A stretch of DNA of 10,737 bases. Source: Spirochaetales bacterium. Its GTDB lineage: Bacteria; Spirochaetota; Spirochaetia; Sphaerochaetales; Sphaerochaetaceae. A model generated the notes under the pieces. It saw nothing but the letters and a program-made list of their open reading frames with translations, searched no databases and was not told the origin of the DNA. Location: NCBI GenBank assembly GCA_022771185.1, contig JALFCJ010000180.1, forward strand, positions 1-10,737, written 5' to 3'. Below, piece after piece: positions 7,387 through 10,737 of the stretch; position 1 is the stretch's first letter, and each line of letters opens with the position of its first letter. The position numbers were made by a program, and so were the translations under genes.

Positions 7387-8004
7387 ATGAAAAAGATATG
7401 CTCTTTGTTTTTACTTTTCTCTTTAATAGTCACCTCTCTTTTTGCAGCCAATAATGCTCAGAACTATGATACTATTTCTCTTTATTTCCATGGCACAGTA
7501 ATGGCTGACGCCTTTACTAGCTCCCTTTCTCTTCCTTCTAAGGAAGATAATGCCAATAGAGAAGGAATCGCAGTCAAGGTCGGCTTGGATGCATTTAAGA
7601 ACGAAGATCTAGGAGCCAAATTCGGCCTTACTGCAGATTTCGCTTTTGATATTCCATTTAGAAGTGTCGGAGACGAAGTCAGCTATGGAAAACGTCCATA
7701 CCTCGGTCTCTCAAGTGGATTGATCTTTCGTTCCCGTCCTTGGGATTATATAGATATTTCACTGGGAGTAAAGGGTGTGATCTCAACTCTTGATTATGAG
7801 TCTATTAACCTTGGCCTCACTATTGAGCCTCAGGCAGATATTTATTTTGATGACTATATCTATCTTAAGGTCTCTCTCAGCTACGGCTCTGACTTTGTCA
7901 GATTCCCATTTAGAGGAGAATACTTCTTAGAGAGAAGTAATCTGCCATCCCATTTCACTCTAGGAGTGGGATGTGGATATGCTTTTGGAGGTTACTCTAA
8001 ATGA
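7387..8004 (+). CDS. Small secreted beta-barrel-like protein (unknown family)
   Basis: 205 residues with a signal peptide (MKKIC..., cleavage near LFA/ANN at residue 20). GAGGA at 7376-7380 inside the end of the previous gene is its ribosome site. The mature part shows alternating strands such as GIAVKVGLDAF, AKFGLTADFAF, LGLSSGLIF, YIDISLGVKGV, IYLKVSLSYGS and FTLGVGCGYAFGG. About eight strands would fit a small OmpA-like or opacity-like barrel. There is no recognised motif. It overlaps the next gene by four bases (ATGA), so the two products are probably made together. Confidence 0.7.
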   Translation: MKKICSLFLLFSLIVTSLFAANNAQNYDTISLYFHGTVMADAFTSSLSLPSKEDNANREGIAVKVGLDAFKNEDLGAKFGLTADFAFDIPFRSVGDEVSYGKRPYLGLSSGLIFRSRPWDYIDISLGVKGVISTLDYESINLGLTIEPQADIYFDDYIYLKVSLSYGSDFVRFPFRGEYFLERSNLPSHFTLGVGCGYAFGGYSK

Positions 8005-8711
8005 AGAAACGCATTCTTATTCTCTTGATTACTATTCTCTTTGTTCTTTCTCCAATCTTTGCTCGTCCTCAGTTCTTCTTTGGTGGAGGAGTAGAGTGGG
8101 GTAAACTTTACCCAGGAGAGAATGAGAAAGAAGTACTGAGCCACAATAATAGATTCAATGTTAGTGGTGATGGCGCTTACATCTCCCACTTTGTTCCTTC
8201 TATCGAGACCACATTTATCCCTGTTGCTGATATTGGCTTGGGCCTTACGGGTAGCTTTGGCTATGGTAGCGTACTTGGTTACAATAATGGCAATGATAGT
8301 ATTACAGCTACTTCGAATGGGTTTCTTGGCTTTCTTAATGACAGCGTGTTAGATGCATCTATCGGTATCAGGTATATGACAGTGATGGCAAAAGAAAGAT
8401 ATGTATCTTTCAATGCCTATGCTCTCTATAACTATAGCCGCTATAAGCTTCTTAAGGGTAATGTAAGTCTTGAGTATGGAAAGAGAGGCGAGAGTGAATA
8501 CTCTGCCTTTAGTCAGCACTCTATATCTCTTGGCGTAGGGCTAATGGAGCGCTATGATGCTTACTACTTCAAATTAGACTTAAGTGCCAAGAAGCCTTTA
8601 GACTTCTCTAATGGCTTTGATTCTCTCTCTTCCAGTGGCTGGAGAGTAAGTATGAGCGCTACCTTCGGTGTAGTATTCACTATTCTTAATGAAAACGAGT
8701 TTATGAGGTGA
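8001..8711 (+). CDS. Small secreted beta-barrel-like protein (unknown family)
   Basis: 236 residues. The ATG overlaps the preceding TGA as ATGA, with GGAGGT at 7987-7992 eight bases upstream. The signal peptide has a long Ile/Leu core and probable cleavage after IFA at residue 21. Strands with Gly/aromatic alternation (FFFGGGVEWG, IGLGLTGSFGYG, LDASIGIRYMTV, SFNAYALYNYS, ISLGVGLMERYDAYYFKLDLSA, WRVSMSATFGVVFTIL) fit an eight- to ten-strand outer-membrane barrel. The last strand is followed by a short charged tail (NENEFMR), so the classical C-terminal barrel signal is not at the very end. It resembles the preceding protein in size and style, but I see no clear sequence match that would prove duplication. 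Confidence 0.7.
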   Translation: MKKRILILLITILFVLSPIFARPQFFFGGGVEWGKLYPGENEKEVLSHNNRFNVSGDGAYISHFVPSIETTFIPVADIGLGLTGSFGYGSVLGYNNGNDSITATSNGFLGFLNDSVLDASIGIRYMTVMAKERYVSFNAYALYNYSRYKLLKGNVSLEYGKRGESEYSAFSQHSISLGVGLMERYDAYYFKLDLSAKKPLDFSNGFDSLSSSGWRVSMSATFGVVFTILNENEFMR

Positions 8712-8714
8712 GAT

Positions 8715-9092
8715 GTGTTAGTCTTTGATGTTCTTGACCAGCTGGAAACTTACTCTAGTGTCATTCCCCATATGGATGATGTTATTGCTGTTATGGATCA
8801 CTCTAAGCCATATGACGATGACATAGGAGAATATAAGTGCAGGGAGAAGGGTGAAACCAAGTATAAGGTATCAGCACACTTATCAAGTGAGAAAGGTTTT
8901 CCTGGAGAAACCTTTCCTTCCCATACAGTTCTTGAGATAGTTCTTGAAGGCGAAGAGATGGTTTCTCTTGATAACTCTGTCTTTAAACTTTCTCCTGGGC
9001 GATTTCTTGCTTACTCAGGAGACAGTGAAATAAAGAGAGGCGTTATGTGCTCTACTCCTGTAGCTTTTAAAACTGTAAGGTTTATTCTTTAG
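8715..9092 (+). CDS. YhcH/YjgK/YiaL (DUF386) family protein, short and divergent
   Basis: 125 residues from a GTG start at 8715, three bases after the previous stop, with GAGGTGA at 8705-8711 as ribosome site. The N-terminus (MLVFDVLDQLETYSSVIPHM...) and the core (SHTVLEIVLEGEEMVSL, then KLSPGRFLAYSGDSE) follow the DUF386 cupin-like fold. Members are about 150 residues and include YhcH, EbgC and TabA; YhcH-type proteins have been reported as N-acetylneuraminate anomerases. This copy is about 25 residues shorter, missing the acidic insert in the middle. The usual E-x-H is P-x-H (Pro68, His70), and the late PGDxH histidine is Glu at 105. Metal binding may therefore be lost or altered. Company with nagA fits amino-sugar or sialic-acid metabolism, but the enzymatic role is uncertain. 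Confidence 0.7.
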   Translation: MLVFDVLDQLETYSSVIPHMDDVIAVMDHSKPYDDDIGEYKCREKGETKYKVSAHLSSEKGFPGETFPSHTVLEIVLEGEEMVSLDNSVFKLSPGRFLAYSGDSEIKRGVMCSTPVAFKTVRFIL

Positions 9093-9230
9093 AAAAAAGA
9101 GGATGGCTACCAAATAAGAAATGTAAAGTACCAGGGTCTTCTCCATATCGGGGAAGACTATATTTTTGGGGTGAAAGGAGAGAATAAAAGATTTGTATTT
9201 TCTTTTTATCCTTTCAGCTGGTAGCCATCC
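9092..9230 (-). ncRNA. Candidate small structured RNA (minus strand)
   Basis: A perfect 12-bp inverted repeat (GGATGGCTACCA at 9101-9112, TGGTAGCCATCC at 9219-9230) encloses about 106 bases that can form two further hairpins: 9136-9158, and roughly 9174-9215 with GAAAGGA/TCCTTTC at its base. Read on the minus strand, the RNA would begin with the first base of this outer stem, seven bases after a good -10. It would end with the stem's other arm followed directly by UCUUUUUUCU (9091-9100). Promoter, stem and U-run therefore agree on one transcript of about 140 nt. I do not recognise it as 6S, SRP, RNase P or tmRNA. Alternatives are a mobile palindromic repeat, or a plus-strand 3' UTR containing only the operon terminator. 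Confidence 0.5.
9136..9167 (+). terminator. Terminator of the plus-strand operon
   Basis: GTCTTCTCC (9136-9144) pairs with GGGGAAGAC (9150-9158), 9 bp with one G-U around ATATC, followed by TATATTTTT. It lies 44 bases after the DUF386 stop and inside the larger inverted-repeat element 9101-9230. Confidence 0.65.
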
Positions 9231-9237
9231 TATTAAG

Positions 9238-9266
9238 AATATAATGATAATCTTGGAAAATGTAAA
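9238..9266 (-). promoter_or_regulatory. Promoter of the candidate minus-strand RNA
   Basis: On the minus strand, TTTACA (9261-9266) and TATATT (9238-9243) are exactly 17 bases apart, each matching five of six consensus positions. The predicted start, about 9230, is the first base of the 12-bp outer stem. Confidence 0.55.
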
Positions 9267-9296
9267 TAAAATTTCAATAATAAGAAAAGAATTTCT

Positions 9297-9325
9297 TTAT
9301 CAATATACAAGAAATATTGTATATT
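9297..9325 (+). promoter_or_regulatory. Promoter of the 36-codon ORF transcript
   Basis: TTATCA (9297-9302) and TATATT (9320-9325) are 17 bases apart. The predicted start, near 9332, sits one or two bases before GCACTGCC (9334-9341), the outer end of the inverted repeat described at 9334-9590. Confidence 0.5.
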
Positions 9326-9358
9326 AGGTTCAAGCACTGCCAAAAACGGTAGGCGGCA

Positions 9359-9423
9359 TGTTACCTCACCCGTTCGGTGAGGGGCAATGGCCTTCTCAAG
9401 TCTAACGAACGAGAGGAGGTGAT
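9359..9423 (+). promoter_or_regulatory. Structured leader and Shine-Dalgarno of the 36-codon ORF, with competing pairings
   Basis: CCTCACC (9364-9370) forms a 7-bp hairpin with GGTGAGG (9376-9382). The same bases take part in the perfect long-range pairing with 9562-9572. TTACCTC (9361-9367) can also pair with GAGGTGA (9416-9422), which is the ribosome site itself. CTTCTC (9392-9397) can pair with GAGAGG (9411-9416). The ribosome site AGGAGGTGAT (9414-9423) is fully complementary to the 16S rRNA tail. Mutually exclusive folds that cover or free it suggest translational control. Confidence 0.5.
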
Positions 9424-9428
9424 GATTC

Positions 9429-9539
9429 ATGATAGAAAAGATTCTTGAAGTTGTATTCTGGAGCCTTAAGCTTCTGTCTGCATCGCTCGATATAATTTCT
9501 GCTGTGAAAAAATCCCGCCATGCAAAACCAAACCATTGA
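9429..9539 (+). CDS. 36-residue hydrophobic/cationic small protein, candidate type I toxin
   Basis: The ATG at 9429 lies nine bases after the GGAGG of a perfect AGGAGGTGAT, which is strong support for a gene this short. The peptide starts MIEKILEVVFW, has one amphipathic to hydrophobic segment (about residues 4-26) and ends in a basic tail (KKSRHAKPNH). This is the layout of small membrane toxins such as Fst (33 residues), though I see no direct sequence match. The last codons overlap a bidirectional terminator, and a convergent promoter lies on the other side of it. A second copy of the 3' two thirds at 9776-9856 differs by codon changes yet keeps the reading frame, which supports past coding selection. 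A harmless small membrane protein or a leader peptide are alternatives. Confidence 0.6.
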   Translation: MIEKILEVVFWSLKLLSASLDIISAVKKSRHAKPNH

Positions 9540-9593
9540 GCGGGATAATTTTTCCATTAATGTGAGGTAACAACCGTCTATCGGTAGTGCCTC
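9506..9593 (-). ncRNA. Candidate antisense/antitoxin RNA convergent with the small ORF
   Basis: A transcript from the minus-strand promoter at 9600-9631 would start near 9592 with AGGCACTACC, pass through UGUUACCUCAC, and stop at the shared terminator after about 85 nt. It would be fully complementary to the last 30-40 bases of the ORF transcript. Its 5' UUACCUC could pair with the ORF's ribosome site (GAGGTGA 9416-9422), and its CCUCAC with 9377-9382. This resembles how RNA II controls RNA I in the Fst/par loci. No measurement supports its expression. Confidence 0.45.
9507..9553. terminator. Bidirectional terminator at the end of the small ORF
   Basis: ATCCCGC (9512-9518) and GCGGGAT (9540-9546) form a 7-bp stem with a 21-base loop containing the ORF's last codons and stop. 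On the plus strand it is followed by AATTTTT; on the minus strand by TTTTTTC, since A-rich bases 9507-9511 precede the left arm. The long loop suggests partial read-through is possible. Confidence 0.65.
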
Positions 9594-9599
9594 TTTACA

Positions 9600-9631
9600 A
9601 TTATACTAATAATGAAAAATATTTCCGTCAA
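9600..9631 (-). promoter_or_regulatory. Minus-strand promoter for the antisense RNA
   Basis: On the minus strand, TTGACG (9626-9631) and TATAAT (9600-9605) are separated by 20 bases, longer than ideal; TAGTAT at 9603-9608 would give 17. The same arrangement, with a perfect TTGACA, is kept in the second copy at 9915-9946. Confidence 0.45.
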
Positions 9632-9689
9632 TACTTTGATTTATATCATTGATTTGACCGATTTGTTAACCAGAAATGTAAAATAAATA

Positions 9690-9738
9690 CCTTCTTAGCC
9701 TTGGTTAATTCATTTATATTGTTTCAAGACTAAGAAGG
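9690..9738. repeat. Inverted repeat between the two copies
   Basis: CCTTCTTAG (9690-9698) plus CTTG (9700-9703) pairs with CAAG (9725-9728) plus CTAAGAAGG (9730-9738), with one mismatch and a 21-base loop. TTAACCA (9666-9672) / TGGTTAA (9702-9708) is a competing pairing. No T-run follows on the plus strand, so it is not a clear terminator. It may mark the edge of the duplicated segment. Confidence 0.5.
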
Positions 9739-9775
9739 AATCTGAACGATAGAAATTGTCTAAGAAGATATATGG

Positions 9776-9856
9776 CGGAGCCTTAAGCTTCTGTCTGCAG
9801 CGCTCGATATAATTTCTGCTGTGAAAAAATCCCGCCATGACAAACCAAAACATTGA
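9776..9856 (+). pseudogene. 5'-truncated second copy of the small ORF
   Basis: 26 codons in frame with the copy at 9429-9539, from RSLKLLSA to the TGA at 9854-9856, with 4 residue differences over the 25 codons that align with residues 12-36. The start codon, leader and ribosome site are absent. Upstream, the frame meets a TAA at 9761-9763 with no ATG between. The copy of the terminator is weakened (GCGGGAT has become GTGGAT). Confidence 0.65.
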
Positions 9857-9957
9857 GTGGATTATTTTCCAAAAATGTGAGGTGACAACCGTCTATCGTC
9901 AGAGCGACTTTATAAGTATATTTATTATGAAAAATATTTCTGTCAATACCTTGATTT
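9777..9957. repeat. Direct repeat copy 2 (decayed)
   Basis: Partner of 9460-9642. The best-kept parts are codons 13-31 of the ORF, the GTGAGGT.ACAACCGTCTATCG segment and the block GAAAAATATTTC with its adjoining GTCAATAC. The region corresponding to GGTAGTGCC has diverged to GTCAGAGCG. Confidence 0.85.
9915..9946 (-). promoter_or_regulatory. Minus-strand promoter retained in the decayed copy
   Basis: On the minus strand, TTGACA (9941-9946, perfect) and TATACT (9915-9920) are 20 bases apart, as in copy 1. It would drive an RNA starting near 9908 that carries the same ACCUCAC segment, so it could still make an antitoxin-like RNA. Confidence 0.4.
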
Positions 9958-9962
9958 CTAAC

Positions 9963-9993
9963 CTTTTGTTTGTTTATCAACAAACTACAAAAG
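9963..9993. repeat. Small hairpin after the second copy
   Basis: GTTTGTT (9968-9974) and AACAAAC (9979-9985) pair around TATC, with outer CTTTT/AAAAG extending the stem across a small bulge. No function is evident. The following 9994-10061 shows nothing I recognise. Confidence 0.35.
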
Positions 9994-10061
9994 AGATGCT
10001 TACTTTATATGGGTATATCTTTTCCGTTGTAAATTGAGTAGGAAGATATGTTATATGACGG

Positions 10062-10107
10062 TGTTAGCGTCGTTTAAAACAACCAAGAGGAGAGACAGAC
10101 GCTAACA
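10062..10107. repeat. 10-bp perfect inverted repeat near the end of the minus-strand gene
   Basis: TGTTAGCGTC (10062-10071) and GACGCTAACA (10098-10107) are perfectly complementary, with a 26-base A/G-rich spacer. It begins six bases beyond the stop of the gene at 10113-10737 and could be its 3' hairpin. Neither strand has a T-run after it. A protein-binding or recombination site is the alternative. Confidence 0.5.
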
Positions 10108-10112
10108 ATAAC

Positions 10113-10737
10113 TCAACCCCCAACAATTTGATTGAATTTGCTGTCATAAACCCCATAGTCCATAGGATCCTGATTATCAGGCTTGACAAATTGAAGTTCT
10201 TGAAGCAGACTTAAATCAAAGAACGAGTAATCGTATCTAGGCTGGGACTTCGAATCCGAGCAGATTTTCCTCCAATGATTGGGGGAATTTTTTATTAAGA
10301 GTTCAACTCCATTATCTGTATATGTATTTAATATAAATACTTCACCTTTTCCAAATATATTATTTGTATTGACCTTGTTTAGTCCTTTTCTCGTAAAGGT
10401 AATAATTACAGCAATGTCTGCTTTTGACAAAGCTTTGGAAGCTTTACTTTCAACACTTTTTGGAGAGCACATTTTGAATTCTATCGTTCTTCCATCGCTT
10501 GCTATACCACTTATTCCATCAGAAAGGGAGTAGTTGTCGAATCTCTGATACCCTGCAATATCATTAAGCATACGGTCCATAAATCTTGGAAGAAGAATAA
10601 TATCTTGGTCTAGCAGCATTGAAGTAATCTGGGCAGTAATGAATTCTTTATGCATGGGCATATCGTGTCTGTCGTTCTTTAGCCCCTCCAGCATCAAGAC
10701 TCCATCACATACTCTTGCCTTTGGATACTTGTATATG
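10113..10737 (-). CDS. Partial protein with a CdiA-C/PBECR-like nuclease toxin region (start outside window)
   Basis: The minus-strand frame is open from the window edge (10736) to a TAG/TAA-class stop at 10113-10115, giving 207 visible residues. An internal start at the ATG 10692-10694 is possible (GGAG five bases before it), but the preceding codons read as ordinary protein (IYKYPKARVCDGV), so I treat it as 5'-incomplete. In this numbering, KEFITAQ at 30-36 is followed by ILLPR (47-51), SDGISG (72-77), a D-G-R-T-I-E-F-K segment (81-88) and KALSKADIAVII (101-112). That order (Glu helix, 'LLP', Asp, E-x-K strand, then a hydrophobic strand) is typical of CdiA-C/PBECR tRNase-like domains of contact-dependent or phage toxins. 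A PD-(D/E)xK nuclease could also give D...ExK. No immunity gene is visible downstream. The functional call is tentative. Confidence 0.5.
   Translation of the reverse strand, partial: IYKYPKARVCDGVLMLEGLKNDRHDMPMHKEFITAQITSMLLDQDIILLPRFMDRMLNDIAGYQRFDNYSLSDGISGIASDGRTIEFKMCSPKSVESKASKALSKADIAVIITFTRKGLNKVNTNNIFGKGEVFILNTYTDNGVELLIKNSPNHWRKICSDSKSQPRYDYSFFDLSLLQELQFVKPDNQDPMDYGVYDSKFNQIVGG

Larger units (their letters stand above)
9334..9590. repeat. Long imperfect inverted repeat flanking the 36-codon ORF
   Basis: Three blocks on the left are complementary, in nested order, to three on the right: GCACTGCC (9334-9341) with GGTAGTGC (9583-9590, one G-U); ACGGT (9346-9350) with ACCGT (9573-9577); and TGTTACCTCAC (9359-9369) with GTGAGGTAACA (9562-9572, perfect). 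As DNA, both convergent transcripts would start with the same sequence. As one read-through RNA, the ends would fold back on each other around the ORF. Confidence 0.7.
9460..9642. repeat. Direct repeat copy 1 (3' part of the small-ORF locus)
   Basis: GGAGCCTTAAG at 9460 onward through TTGATTT ending at 9642 is closely matched by 9777-9957, with scattered substitutions and about two bases of length difference. It covers ORF codons 11-36, the terminator, the right inverted-repeat arm and the minus-strand promoter. The 134 bases between copies have a separate inverted repeat and no gene I can support. Confidence 0.85.

Noticed and set aside
6993..7451. 152-codon minus-strand open frame under the second barrel gene
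   Set aside because: Antisense shadow of a well-supported gene with signal peptide and ribosome site; no ribosome site of its own was seen.
8158..8352. 64-codon plus-strand hydrophobic open frame inside the fourth barrel gene
   Set aside because: Lies in another frame of a gene with clear start signals, and its hydrophobic character follows from the overlapping codons.
9233..9430. Minus-strand 65-codon open frame over the small-ORF leader
   Set aside because: No ribosome site, and it runs across two promoters and the structured leader that better explain this sequence.
9460..9957. CRISPR-like array
   Set aside because: Only two long diverged copies, with no short regular repeats or equal spacers.
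9783..9983. Minus-strand 66-codon open frame over the second repeat copy
   Set aside because: Antisense to the preserved small-ORF codons, with no ribosome site; codon-level conservation favours the plus frame.
9837..10037. Plus-strand 66-codon open frame across the second repeat copy
   Set aside because: Its ATG falls inside the decayed small-ORF frame, there is no ribosome site, and copy 1 has no equivalent reading frame.

Overview
The window looks like accessory-rich chromosome from a low-G+C diderm bacterium. A host-associated spirochaete (Treponema/Sphaerochaeta-like) is my best guess. The signs are two lipoproteins with relaxed lipoboxes, a run of secreted beta-strand-rich proteins with short MKK-type signal peptides, strong AGGAGG-type ribosome binding sites and AT-rich spacers. 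Taxonomy is inferred from protein style only; no marker gene is present.

Layout, left to right. (1) 1-162: the 3' end of a G+C-richer reading frame, possibly a transposase tail. (2) 293-2986: two separately transcribed paralogous lipoprotein genes. Each is preceded by the same ungapped 30-bp motif (26/30 identical) just upstream of a TATA box, and each ends in a clean intrinsic terminator. (3) 3108-9092: a tightly packed plus-strand block. It holds a GIY-YIG/T5orf172 protein with a C-terminal RAMA/DUF4357-like domain; nagA, overlapping it by one base; four consecutive secreted, probably outer-membrane, beta-rich proteins with no recognised family; and a short divergent YhcH/DUF386 protein. 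Stops and starts touch or overlap at most junctions, and a terminator follows at 9136-9167. NagA and the DUF386 protein suggest amino-sugar or sialic-acid use, and the four barrel-like proteins may be the surface part of that pathway. This link is inferred from position only.

(4) 9092-10107: about 1 kb with no long gene but dense structure. It holds a candidate minus-strand small RNA (a -35/-10 pair placed so that transcription starts at the first base of a perfect 12-bp outer stem, with a U-run at the other end). It also holds a 36-codon ORF with a perfect Shine-Dalgarno inside a two-promoter, convergent, shared-terminator arrangement that resembles a type I toxin-antitoxin locus of the Fst/par kind. 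About 317 bp further on is a decayed second copy that lost the start of the ORF but kept the antisense promoter. (5) 10113-10737: a minus-strand gene running off the right edge, with features of a contact-dependent or phage-type nuclease toxin domain.

The strongest candidate for something undescribed is the small-ORF/antisense-RNA locus at 9297-9631 and its remnant. Next are the minus-strand RNA at 9092-9230 and the four-gene barrel operon.
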